Assembly (NCBI GenBank): GCA_015179045.1
Contig: WHUZ01000025.1
Coordinates: 124,001 to 188,000, forward strand
Direction: 5' to 3'
DNA length: 64,000 nt
From: Kalaharituber pfeilii
Lineage: Eukaryota > Ascomycota > Pezizomycetes > Pezizales > Pezizaceae
The translations under genes were made by a program, and so were the position numbers. Of the stretch, positions 1 to 9,642 are shown piece after piece; position 1 is the stretch's first letter, and every line of letters begins with the position of its first letter. The notes below the pieces were generated by a model. That model saw only the letters and a list, made by a program, of their open reading frames with translations, ran no database searches and was not told the DNA's origin.

Positions 1-635
1 GGACTTTGGGCAGTTTGTCCCGCGCATTTCCTCATAGTGAACTGCCCTGGGTGAATATCAATCGAGAACATCTAATTTTTGGACTTCTAAAAATCTAGGT
101 TATAAGTGGTATTCTAGGAATAGAATATTGATCTATATTAGATAGGATATAAAGGAAGATATAGTATTCAGAGTACCCATTACAGGTTTCCGGCTGTGCG
201 ATGTCAGTGTCAATCTCTGATTTCTATGAAACTCCGTATAAGATACCGCATAGACCACTGCATTATGGGATTTTTATGCGATGTTGATATATGCATAGTG
301 TTAGTGGCGAGACATTGGCAATATCGCCGTATAAGTACTCTTATATATGCAGTGCGGGGAACAGAATTTGTGTTAGCATACAATCTTAATGCAGAACCAA
401 AAACACCTTTTTTTTGGTACGAAGTCAAGCTCATCCTACTCATTTATGCTCCCGTTGTAGTCTCCTCCGACTCTCTTCCGTTGCTGCTGCTGGCACCCGC
501 AGCTCGATAAGGTGATTGATAGCCCGCTTGAATCCTTCTCCGCTTCCTTCCTCTTCCCTCCCTCGCCTTCACTCCGAAGTTTCCGCAGCTCCTTTTGATG
601 CTCGGGCTTTAAATGGGGTTTATATGCTTATGACA
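1..635. other. No gene recognised
   Basis: AT-rich stretch with only short ORFs, none with a recognisable domain or a splice-consistent extension. From about 590 onward the sequence begins to resemble the region upstream of the second tandem gene near 5590, so the duplicated block probably starts around there. Nothing else is supported. Confidence 0.5.
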
Positions 636-647
636 TGATCGATTTCT

Positions 648-787
648 TCCACTCTATATTTCTCAGGTTTATCTTTCATCGGCCGGACCAGGGGTATTTC
701 CATTCCCATTCTATATTTTCTTATCTCATATGTACTTATTATCTCGCCATAGCGGCACGCGAGTAATGATATTTAAAAAAAAAAAAG
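648..787 (+). mobile_element. 5'-truncated family A LINE tail
   Basis: A ~140-bp insertion ending in the family A 3' hairpin tail (about 742-775) and an A-rich run. It is flanked by an exact 12-bp target duplication, GATCGATTTCTT, at 636-647 and 788-799. No coding part of the LINE remains. The tail is slightly degenerate, lacking the central part of the hairpin. Confidence 0.8.
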
Positions 788-1064
788 ATCGATTTCTTAT
801 GCGGCTCAACAAAGGCATATGTATGACCACATCTCACAACCCGGATGGCTTATGCAGCAGGGTTTAAATAGAATGTGGTTACCACACATTTGTCATGGGT
901 CTAAGCTTAGGCCTGCAGCCATGAGGCGACTTGCATCCTGAGTGGGGTAAGGTCGCTTGGAGAGACCAAATAAAATCCTCCGAGTGGAAGCCTAGCAGCA
1001 GCGGCATAAAACCCCTACGGGCGAATCCTAACGACCTGCTAAAGCTTCCTTCACCTAGAGCAGT

Positions 1065-2074
1065 ATGGCTACAATTGGAGCATTCCACGCCTATTTCATT
1101 GATGTGAGTGTATATGAGCTTTGGATTATTTTTATGTGATAACTTGCTGAGGCTTCGTGATTGATGCATAGCTCTCAACTACTTCGTTCGGTCAAGGCAA
1201 ATATCTCCTTTGCTTTGCGGACAGCAGCTTCGCAGACTGTTGGTGGCGGCTGGTCAGCGAGGACGACTCTTTGAAGGAATATGAACTCTGTCGCATCAAG
1301 CCTCAATACTACGTAGGTTCGCTGAAAAATAACGATGGCATCAACAAGTGCCTTTACCTGGGGGTTGAAAACCGCAATGATGATCATAACACTGTTTCAA
1401 AAGCAATGTTTGTCCGAGATATTGCTAAATGGGACTCATATGGAAACCATAACTATAACCAACCAGAGTGTATCCCTGCCCAGGAAGCTCCAGAATATCG
1501 CAGTGGAAGCTGGTACGTACTAAAGCCTAAACTGATGCTATCCAGATACCTCAGCTCCCTCGGGGCACTGGTCGGTTTGGATGTACTTTATTTGTAGATG
1601 CAATAGAATCAACGCTAACAGGACTCAAACTGAACAATCATTGACGCTTTCAGTTACTACATCCGCTCCAAAGCCAAGCCTTACGAATATTGGCATCTCC
1701 AGCATGGCTATGTCTACGTATCCCGTACAGAGCGGACCCAATTCTGCATCGCGCGGGCACTTGGGGATTCAAATACATTTGATTCAAAGCATACCATGAC
1801 TGGCTACGATACAATCATGATCCCAAACGACCAGATTATCATAGCAGCTGTGCATCATAGAAGTGGTTCTTTTAGGGGTGGTATTCGCGCCCCTGAAGAC
1901 CTTAATGGGCCGCTGATGTATCGGCAGCGAGGGGAACCTGATGCCTTTGGCGGCCACAAGTGGACATTGGGAGAGCTACTTACCAGACGGTGCTTTCATG
2001 TGCTTCGGAATGAGGGGCAAAGCTTGGTGTGGTACAACCCGTACAACGTAGGAGAATTTTGGGAACTTGTGTGA
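1065..2074 (+). CDS. Conserved hypothetical protein, tandem copy 1 (three exons)
   Basis: Predicted join(1065..1103, 1172..1512, 1654..2074), 266 aa. Introns begin GTGAGT and GTACGT and end TAG and CAG, and the frame is kept across both joins. The start is the ATG at 1065, giving an N-terminus MATIGAFHAYFID that matches the paralogue at 5975. I recognise no domain. Notable stretches are the WWRLVSEDDS block near residue 45, an RSGSC-YYIRSK junction and the C-terminal SLVWYNPYNVGEFWELV. There is no signal peptide or membrane segment by eye. The gene looks intact and shares exon structure and flanking DNA with copy 2, so it arose by tandem duplication. Function unknown. Confidence 0.75.
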
Positions 2075-2232
2075 GGTGATCATCAGTTGAGTCTGAGACG
2101 GATTAGTTTTGTGGCCTAAATAGATGTACGGGATGGTCAATGTTAACCTGATATTGGTCAAGTGAGCCACCTGATTTTTAACAGAACACTTAGGTTATGA
2201 GAATGAGGGAATGTATCCTTATGGGTGTTTTT

Positions 2233-3678
2233 TTTTTTTTTTTTTATATCAATACTCGCATGCCGCCCAAAGGGCTATGGCGAGGTTTTATTAAAAGTGA
2301 AAAAGGAAGTCGAACCCCAAACTATCTACTCCTAACTACATGTAGTGCCCGCGAAACTTCTCCATGATGCGGGTGGCAGTCCCGGTCCCGGTATCTCCTA
2401 CTTCCGTCCCCTCTCCGACTCGTACCGGACCGATCTGAGCCAACGTCCCCCGAGCCTCACCCTCTCAACATCCGTCTCCTTTTCCAAGTATACAACCGCC
2501 GAGCTGGTTTTCTTCCCCTCCTCAACCAGCGTGGTCCTCTTCCTCAGCCAGCGAATCCCCGACATCTTTCCCAATTCCTTGTTCGCGGCCTCCAACCATT
2601 GTCTGACCTTCCCTAGGTCCTTCCGTAGGGCGATCCCGTGTATTACGATGCCGGTTTTTCCTTTGGTGGTGGCATCGGGAGTGGTTGGTGGAGAGGTGGC
2701 GGTGTTCTGGGGGCGGGGAGAGGGGCCCTTCTTGGTGGTTGCCATGTGGCGCTTGAAGGCCTCCTCTTGGCTCGGAAGCTTTCCCTTGCCCTTTCTGGTG
2801 GTGGAGGGTTTTGGCGGTGGTGGTGACGGTGGTGCCGGCATCGGTGATGGCGGCGGTGATGTCTGCATCGGTGGTACTCCCGTGGACGCGATCTTCTTTG
2901 CCTCCTCATCGCTGAGTTGGCGTTTGATCTCGTATGGTTGATTGGGAGCTGGAGTCTTCCCCTTTCTCTTCTTTGTCCGAGCGGGGATGGGGTGTGGGGG
3001 TGCCGGAGGTGTGTCTGCCAGGGGCGTCTCCAACCTCGTGACGGGGCTGGAACCTGGAGTCTGTGGCGGTGGTGGCGATGGTGCCGGGGTTGTGTCTGCC
3101 GGAGGCGTCTCCACCCACGTGATGGGGCTGAACCCCAATGTCTGTGGTGGTGGCGGTGGCGCCGGAGGCTTGAAGTCTGGGGGAGGCGGGTCCCCCGCTT
3201 TCAGGGCTCTGAAGGTCTGCTGCCCCCCTCTGAGCTCCTGGATTAGTAGTATCGCGTCTTCCGGCACATCTGCCTGCTGCGCTACGAACTGCCATAATGC
3301 CCGGAAGATTCTGCTCGATGAAATTTTGGCCGCTCTCAGTCTTGCCGCCATTTCTTCCCATTCCCATTCGTAAGGCGGGGGAAGAGGCGGTGGTGGTGCG
3401 GCTGTCTGTGGCTTCTTCGACATTCTATTGGGCGTCTGGGTCGCTTCTTGGCAGAGACAGGGATGTGGTTGATGTGGTGGCAACGAGGTGTTGAGCTGAG
3501 AATTCCTCGCGATTTAACCCCTCGGGGGAAAACCGCAGTGTTGGGTATTTGGGAAAGAAAATTAGATCAAAGTGCTCAGCTCACCGAGAGCCTTCGATCT
3601 ATGTAGGTTTCAGCGGGTAGGACGTTGTGGTTGTGGAGTCGCTTCCAAACGCTCGTCCTAAGGTGGTTGTTGTCGGTC
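2233..3678 (-). mobile_element. Complete ORF1-only LINE derivative (family A tail)
   Basis: An insertion of ~1.45 kb. Read on the minus strand it has a ~255-nt 5' leader, one ORF (ORF1), a ~115-nt 3' UTR, the family A hairpin tail and poly(A) (the poly-T at about 2228-2246). It is bounded by a ~17-bp target duplication, TCCTTATGGGTGTTTTT, at 2216-2232 and 3679-3695. There is no ORF2 (no endonuclease, reverse transcriptase or RNase H). The ORF runs directly into the same 3' end used by the ORF2-bearing family A copies, so this is probably a non-autonomous derivative mobilised in trans. It sits in the DNA just 3' of tandem gene copy 1. Confidence 0.85.
2398..3423 (-). CDS. LINE ORF1-like protein, no zinc knuckle
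   Basis: 341 aa from the ATG at 3423; the frame is open further upstream but only through non-ATG codons. An N-terminal ~70-residue helical segment (EWEEMAARLRAAKISS...) is followed by a long Pro/Ala-rich linker and a basic patch TKKRKGK. A C-terminal ~85-residue block (VIHGIALRKDLGKVRQWLEA ... RWLRKR ... SSAVVYLEKE) resembles the RRM-like part of Tad-type ORF1 proteins. Those proteins usually continue into CCHC knuckles; here the ORF stops after ESERGRK, just where they would begin. Expected role by family: RNA binding in a retrotransposition RNP. The same C-terminus followed by the same tail recurs near 12.9, 26.9 and 48 kb. Confidence 0.75.
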   Translation of the reverse strand: MSKKPQTAAPPPPLPPPYEWEWEEMAARLRAAKISSSRIFRALWQFVAQQADVPEDAILLIQELRGGQQTFRALKAGDPPPPDFKPPAPPPPPQTLGFSPITWVETPPADTTPAPSPPPPQTPGSSPVTRLETPLADTPPAPPHPIPARTKKRKGKTPAPNQPYEIKRQLSDEEAKKIASTGVPPMQTSPPPSPMPAPPSPPPPKPSTTRKGKGKLPSQEEAFKRHMATTKKGPSPRPQNTATSPPTTPDATTKGKTGIVIHGIALRKDLGKVRQWLEAANKELGKMSGIRWLRKRTTLVEEGKKTSSAVVYLEKETDVERVRLGGRWLRSVRYESERGRK

Positions 3679-3699
3679 TCCTTATGGGTGTTTTTGTGT

Positions 3700-4400
3700 A
3701 AGTGAAGTGTGTAGTACCCAATGTGAACTGCTTGAGTTGTCATGTAGACCTCTATATCGGGCAGTCAATTACCTTGAAGTTCTCTCAGAGGCTTCTTGTA
3801 TATATCTATATGTGAATTGGGTGCGTAGGAGAAGCGTACAGTAAAATCAAATGAGAGGCGCCGCCCTAGCTACAAGCCCTGACGACGGGACTATGCCTAT
3901 CAACAATGGAAACAAAAGCCGAATATAAAGAGTACTTAAATCTTGCAACCGCCTCCCCTCATCCTACCAATTTCAACAATTGAATTAGCCCGTTTCGCTC
4001 GCTTCTCTGCCTACCCTTTCGGGGGATTTTTCTTCTTCGCACCACGCAGCTTCCCACAGATGGCTTATGGTCTTCTCCTTCCTGACCCACCAGCGCTTTG
4101 GCCGATATGCATCTCCTAGCTTGGAACTCCACACTCAGCGCCTTCTCTCCCAAAGTTCGTCCAACTCTTCCCAGCCGCCAGAGTGGTCCATGTTTGGTGT
4201 TTGAGCTCCAGCATATTTCTCTCCTTCACTTTTTGACTCTTGGCATCTGCCTTCATTCCTGCCTCTGCCGCCTTATCGACTTTCTTCGTTTCCTGCTATT
4301 TCCTTGTGTCCCTTGACGCACATAACTACCTAAATTGCAGACCTTTTGTTCTTCAAATTCGCGCTTTTAATGCCTCCTACACGCATCGATTACTCCAAAT
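3700..4400. other. No gene recognised
   Basis: The first ~100 bp resemble the DNA 3' of tandem copy 2 (about 7150-7220), which supports a tandem duplication including the downstream flank. The rest holds only short ORFs on both strands with no recognised motif. Confidence 0.4.
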
Positions 4401-4409
4401 GGTGTAGGT

Positions 4410-5120
4410 CTACTCCCCCCTGCTCAAACCAGGCTCTCGACTACCACCCCTGTTCCGAGGGTCCAGTAGCTCTTGTTCCTCTGAGCTCCTGATCAGCTTT
4501 ACAATCGCCCGCAACTCTGCATCGTTAACCGTGGCCCTCATTCGTAAGAACACTGACTGGCTGCAGTATGGGATGGAGAGGTCGCAAGCATGAAGGGCGA
4601 CCCTGAGGTTGACGGCGGGATGAAAATTTTGCCATCGCACACTCCCAGGCGGCCATCAGTGCTGCAAGGAGTGCACGGAGAACCGGCAAGGCGTGGGCTG
4701 CAGACCTAGCTCGCGTTGTAGAGTCGGTCGCTGAGAGGAGGAGGATGCTGAAGACCGGGTCGCTGGGGCTGCGAGGCTGGCGTGAGCGAAGGCGTACGTG
4801 GGGATTGAGAGCAACGAGAGCTGACGCCAAGGGTAAGGAAGGGGGCCGTGGGCGATAGACCTAGGCTCGATGGAAAGGCCGCCGAGAGCAACGCGGCCTT
4901 GGAAGGGCGAAGCCCGTAAATCTGGGCAGGAGAGCTCTCATCAACTGCACTTGGCTGCACTGGGAACGGGGGACGCATGTGGAGGAGCCAGCTTTGTGGG
5001 GAGGAACCATGGTGCCGGTGCGGGGAGGTGTGAAGGGTAAAGCACGTGGTGTTCGAGTGCAGGGGATTGGAGAAGCCCAACAAATAGAACAAGCTCAAGG
5101 ACGGGAAGGTGACCACCTGG
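4410..5120 (-). pseudogene. Possible decayed LINE ORF2 fragment
   Basis: On the minus strand, a 76-codon ORF ending at 4410 contains RATVNDAELRAI, which resembles EDATVNDAELMAI in the RNase H domain of the family A LINE at 18.3 kb. Upstream of it are further overlapping GC-rich minus-strand ORFs with no clear motif. No tail, poly(A) or target duplication is visible. This could be an old, internally broken LINE fragment; the single motif match is the only support. Confidence 0.35.
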
Positions 5121-5970
5121 CAAGGCTGGGAGAACTTAGAGTTACAATAGTAGAGGGGAATCCGGTCGACGAATGGTTTGCCAGCCTCGATTTGGGACAG
5201 CAGCTGGGGAGGGTACTGTGGACTGTGTATGTAGAGTGTAAGTAGGCTTACTTAATTCAGTACATCCGAATATATATATTTCCTGTTGTCTCACCGACAG
5301 CGAAGGCCACAGGCGGTCCACTCACATTCCTCTCCGCTCTCTTCAAGCTCCTGCTTCCCTGCCTTGATTTTCTCCATCTCAGCGGCAAATTTCAACACCT
5401 ATCCTCCCTGCCGCTGCTTCTTCAAGGCTTTAAGCCGAGATTTCTAACATCTACCAGAATTTATCGCGATCTATCGAACGTTACTTCAGCATTTTGTAGC
5501 CTCTGCTTGCTTCATGCTCGTGAGCTGACGATACATCTAAGATTTACTAGACATGCTGACACCTCCTTTTTTACCTCCTGGCGGGAGGTGCTCCATTTGA
5601 ATCTTGGGGCTCGGTTTTTATGAGCAGTATTGCTTTGCTTGATGTATCCACTTAAATCTTGCGGCTCAACAAAAAGCGCACGCGTACAGTACTGGTATGT
5701 AGTTGGGAGAACAACGCCACATTGCAACCCAGACTGATAATGCAGCTGCTGCAGGGTTATGAACATGTGGCTACCATAAATTTGTCACGGGCGAAGTGGC
5801 GATCATGTTCAGGCCTGCAACCATCAGACGACCTGCAGCTTGAGTGGGGTAGGATTGCTTGCAGTGCTGATTAACTGGACTCCATCGAGTGGAACTCGGT
5901 ATCTTACCGCAGAACAATAGTCCTACAAGCGAATGCTTTACGACCTGGAAATCCTGTCATTCACCTAGAA
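5121..5970. other. Upstream region of tandem gene copy 2
   Basis: From about 5640 to 5970 this DNA parallels 800-1060 upstream of copy 1 (shared GGCTCAACAAA, GCAGGGTT, TTTGTCA and GAGTGGGGTA blocks in the same order). It is therefore the duplicated 5' flank and probably contains the promoter. The part before about 5500 shows nothing recognisable. Confidence 0.45.
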
Positions 5971-5974
5971 CAGC

Positions 5975-7014
5975 ATGGCTACGTATCCAGCAGGAGCATT
6001 TCACGCCTATTTCGTTGATGTGAGTGTTCACGAAATGTATAACAATTACTTTTTCAATTGTAATACGTACTGAGATTCGTGATTGATGTGTAGCGCTTTA
6101 ATGGTAACACTGGGAAACGTCAATATGTCCTTACCTTTGCGGACAGCAGTGTTGCAGACTTCTGGTGGCGGCTGGTCAGCGAAGATGACTCTTTGAAGGA
6201 ATATGAACTCTGTCGCATTAAGCCTCAATACTACGCAGGTTCGCTGAAAAGTCACGATGGCATCAATAAGTGCCTTTATCTAATGGGTATTGAAAACCGC
6301 CATGATGATCATAATACTGTATCAAATGCGATGTTTGTCCGAGCGCTTCTTGCCACATCGGCTTCCAAATATGGAGGTCTAAATTACGTCCTACCAGAAT
6401 GTATCCCGGTGCAGGCGGTCCCTGAGTATCGCAGTGGAAGGTGGTATGTGCTTTCCCATAAACTGTTGTCCATCTTGCATTCAGATCCTTCAGCTTCCGC
6501 GAGTAGAGATAGATTTTGGGTGTATTTCAGACATGCAATAAAATCAAAATACTAACAGGGGACCACACCTGACCATCGTTGATCTTTCAGTTACTACATC
6601 CGCTCCAAAGTCACGCCTCACGAATATTGGCATCTCCAGCATGGCTATGTCCAAGTCTCCCGCACGGAGCGCACCCGATTTTGCATTGCACGAGCACTTG
6701 GAGACAAGGGAACATTTCTTGCGAAGGATACCATGGCGGGCTATGAGACAATCATGATTCCACGTGACCGGATTATCATAGCAGTTGTCGATAAGAACAC
6801 TGGTCTGCTTATCGGTGGCATTTGTCCCCTTAACGAACTTCATGGCCCACTGGAGTATCGGCAGCGAGAGGGATCCGAGAATGCGTATGGCAGTCACGAC
6901 TACACGTTGGAGCAGCTGCTTACAAAACAGTGCTTTCATGTGCATAGTGCAGGAGGGCAAAGCTTGGTATGGTACAGCCAGAACAACGTAGGAGAAGACT
7001 GGGAACTCGTGTAA
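5975..7014 (+). CDS. Conserved hypothetical protein, tandem copy 2 (three exons)
   Basis: Predicted join(5975..6019, 6094..6443, 6591..7014), 272 aa. Introns start GTGAGT and GTATGT and end in TAG and CAG, with an ACTAAC branch-point-like motif at about 6551. The protein matches copy 1 over its whole length (FADSSVADFWWRLVSEDDS near residue 30; HEYWHLQHGYVQVSRTERT in exon 3; C-terminus QNNVGEDWELV). Many differences fall at third codon positions, and both frames stay open, which hints that both copies are or were recently under constraint. I recognise no family, signal peptide or membrane segment. Function unknown. Confidence 0.75.
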
Positions 7015-7253
7015 AGTGATCATAAGTTGGATCAAATCTGAGTCATTTCTCTGGCCTAGCTAGATGTAGATGCTAAAATGATATCACTCAATTAACATGA
7101 ATGTGTTACAGCCATTTATAACAGAACCGTCAGGTCTTGAGAATGAGGAAACCTACTCTTGTGGGTGATTCTGTGTAAAGGAAACGTAGAATACCTAATT
7201 GGGAGCTATAGAATTGACTTCCTACCTGTGCCCTCCTGTGCCCTTCCAGCGCC

Positions 7254-7255
<2 letters not shown>

Positions 7256-7284
<29 letters not shown>

Positions 7285-7318
7285 ATGACCCCGCTTGCAG
7301 CTGTTCGCCATGGCAGGG
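7256..7318 (-). mobile_element. Ultra-short retroposon (~42 nt + poly-A), copy 1
   Basis: On the minus strand the unit begins GCCCTGCCATGGCGAACAGC, continues to CGGGGTCATGTGATTT and ends in poly(A). It is flanked by CTTCCAGCGCCTT on both sides (left about 7243-7255, right about 7320-7332). Two further copies (21.3 and 33.8 kb) start at the same base, which is not expected from random 5' truncation. Its 3' end resembles the tail of family B LINEs, the likely source of the machinery. Confidence 0.75.
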
Positions 7319-7332
7319 CCTTCCAGCGCCTT

Positions 7333-8035
7333 GAATTGCGCTTTCCGCTTCGCCGGCATGAGCCTAAGGGCACTGACACCGTTCTGGAGCGCCAATAAAG
7401 ATTCGCCAATAAAGATTCGAATTTCTCTCAGTTTTTGAGGTTCAATCCTCTATATATTAGTATGATTGCAAGATTGGATAGAGAGTTAAAATTGGTGACG
7501 AATCTCTGGTGTAAAACGCTCCATAGTAGAAGATCATTACCGATTTAGTATCTGCCATTGTAATCTCTATGCGAGGTTACGTGACTGGAAAAAAAAAAAA
7601 AAAAAAAAAGATCAGTTTAGGCAAATAATATATTCGTGGCATTGTATATAAAGAACCAAATACTCAGTTTCAGTCCCGTTTGTAAGACAAAGGGTCAATG
7701 ATTTGTACTGGAGCCTGGCCCAGGTTAGTGGTGAACCAGCGAGACTCGGGCAAGTGGTGACTGAATCACTGTTATGAGTGACCCGGTACATATATAAGAT
7801 ATACCTAGAAGCTATCAACGGCAAGCCTAATTAGAGAGTTATCGAGAGTTGAAAAGAGTATATCATTGGTTTGGATGAGGGTCATCGAAGGGACCATTAT
7901 AAGGGAATCGTCAGAGTTGGTTGTGCTGGCATTACATTGGCTTGTGCATCAATTTCAATCGTGCTCCTCAGAACTGGCATCAGAGGACGGAAATACGCAG
8001 GTAATGCGTCGATTTGGTCCACCATTGCTATTTTT
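7333..8035. repeat. Repeat shared with 19.6-21.6 kb
   Basis: The region parallels 19597-19826 and 21080-21630: shared GCGCCTTG, GGCATGAGCC, ATTTCTCTCAGTTTTTG, GACTGAATCACTGTTATGAG and others in the same order. In the second copy the stretch is split by a solo LTR. A poly-A run at 7590-7609 interrupts this copy. No coding function is visible. Confidence 0.6.
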
Positions 8036-8051
8036 CAGGCACCACGAGACG

Positions 8052-8204
8052 TCCGGGACCTCTACGGGCAGACCAGCCCGGATGCAGGGGTCATCGACAG
8101 AGGACTGTAGACTAGCCTGCCCGGTTGCACAGGTATCTACGGGGTACGGTACAGGTCTTCAGATTGCATGCCAGGCTTATGCATATGCGTGAGAGGCGAG
8201 GTAT
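8052..8204 (+). repeat. Orphan terminal repeat of a 9-bp-TSD TIR element
   Basis: Same sequence as the terminal inverted repeats of the element at 22180-23694 and the repeat at 25214-25400: GGGACCTCT, CCCGGATGCAGGGG, GACTGTAGACTAGCCTGCC, CAGGTCTTCAGATTGCATGC. Only the left-end orientation is seen here, with no partner nearby, so it is a truncated or broken copy. Confidence 0.6.
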
Positions 8205-8250
8205 GTTATTCAATTATCAAGCTATCTACATGCAAGGAAGATTCAGAAGG

Positions 8251-9245
8251 TTAATATGGAGCAGTTGAGGGCACGTGTCGACTCTGTACTAGAATTGCAT
8301 CTTGCATTTCCTGTGATAACTCATTGACTATGGTATCATTTCTGACCTGGGCCCGCTGATTAGCCTGACGTTCTGCAAGCGCCACACCGGTCATTGCCCG
8401 CTGCCTTGCTGAGCCTTTTTTTTTCCACTTTAAAGAAGGTTCAGTAACAGCAGGTGCAAACTCTTGAGGACGATTAGGTTGCCGCTCACGGAGAAACTGT
8501 TGTCTGAGCTGCGTTGCCATTCGCTGATGTAATTGCGCATAACGTTCTGAGTCTTCGGAGGATAGAGTTTGCTGAAATGCTTGTTCATGTGCAAGTGACC
8601 TTAAGAGGAGATCACGGCGGGCATTAACTACAGGTGGCCCTGGCTATAATATGCCTCTTTTTAGTGAAAACCTGGCTATAGTGAAGGGGATGGGTGAGCT
8701 TCTTTGTCTGCACAGACAAAGAAAGTGCCCTCGCTATGTGAAGACTGGTTATAGTGAAGAAAATCGTCAGATTCTTGGCCTTCATTATAATCAGGTTCAG
8801 GCGGTGGTGGCGGCGCCGGTAACTACTGGTATGGGTGCTAGTGAGCGGCACGAGCTAGCTCGAGCCGAGCTGGAGGGTGAGCTCGAGCTAGTTCGAGTCT
8901 GGATTGATTATATACATAATATTGACAAACTAAACTAAACTAAGCTAAATTTTCATCTTTCTCACTACTATCAGCTAAATTGTGCATTTCGAAGTTGTTT
9001 GTAGGTCAGAATGAGCTCCAAGTCTCTAATTATTACGATATTAGGTATTTACTGTTTATGAAACCTTGCACTGGCTAAGCATTTTAGCGAGCTGTCAAGA
9101 AAAACACAAGCATGATCTTGGCTCGTTTGAGCTCGAGCCAACTCGAGCTGGCTCGGCTCGTGCCGCTCACTAATGGGTGCTACGGCCAGTGTTGATGCTA
9201 GTGCTAGTGCGGGCACTGGTACTAATGCTGGTGCTGGTGCTACTA
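8251..9245 (-). pseudogene. Degenerate gene of unknown function, split by a MITE
   Basis: On the minus strand there is a plausible coding run from an Ala/Pro/Val-rich segment (SPAPALVAPAPALVPVPALA, about 9240-9180). It is broken by a hAT-type MITE, then resumes with an acidic/Ser-rich stretch (EPDYNEGQESDDFLHYNQSS) and, after a short interruption near 8650-8690, a helical Gln/Arg-rich C-terminal part (LAHEQAFQQTLSSEDSERYA to the stop at 8251). No domain recognised. Family A LINE sequence begins immediately at its 5' end. Confidence 0.4.
8839..9172. mobile_element. hAT-type MITE, copy 1 (334 bp)
   Basis: Terminal inverted repeats TAGTGAGCGGCACGAG at both ends (start 8839, end 9172) and an exact 8-bp target duplication ATGGGTGC at 8831-8838 and 9173-9180. 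The 8-bp duplication and a terminus fitting YARNG are the hallmarks of the hAT superfamily. Too short to encode a transposase. A second, slightly shorter copy lies at 43462-43752. Confidence 0.85.
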
Positions 9246-9246
9246 G

Positions 9247-9642
9247 TGCGGGAGCTGGTGATGGGCTAGCCTGGTGGGAGACAAAGGACTGCGGGCCTGG
9301 GGCCACAAGATAGGCAAGGCGGGCGGGCCAGAGTGTATGCTAGATGGTGCGGAGAAGAGGAGGAACGGCGTCACACATATGGGAAAGGTGTAGGGTGTGG
9401 AGGGGATGGCCGGGAGGATTCAGACAATATGGCGGCCCGCCCGCCACTGATACACAGGCCACCGGAGACACGGGAAGGGGAAGGGGATCCTTTGGTGGAA
9501 CTCATGAAGTGGGTAGAACGTTACAGTTTCGTTTTGGCTTTGCTCACAGTACTTTATTTTTATACGTTGTTAATTTTTCCTCTCTCTCCTTTGTATGTAA
9601 TCTCGCTATAGCCCACAGGGCAGCATGCGAGTGATGATTTTG
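9247..9642 (+). mobile_element. Family A LINE, ORF2 C-terminal remnant
   Basis: 5'-truncated and frameshifted. Translations in different frames show KGLRAWGHKIGKAGGPEC, CGEEEE and REGEGDPLVELMKWVER, matching the zinc-knuckle and C-terminal part of the family A ORF2 at 18.7-18.9 kb. The tail CTCGCTATAGCCCACAGGGC is at about 9602-9622 but poly(A) has been lost. The same insertion, minus a short GC-rich segment, is at 51302-51666, where the segmental duplication begins. Confidence 0.75.

Noticed and set aside
2345..2941. 198-codon plus-strand ORF
   Set aside because: Antisense of the LINE ORF1 with low-complexity Gly/Val/Ser translation of a Pro-rich gene.
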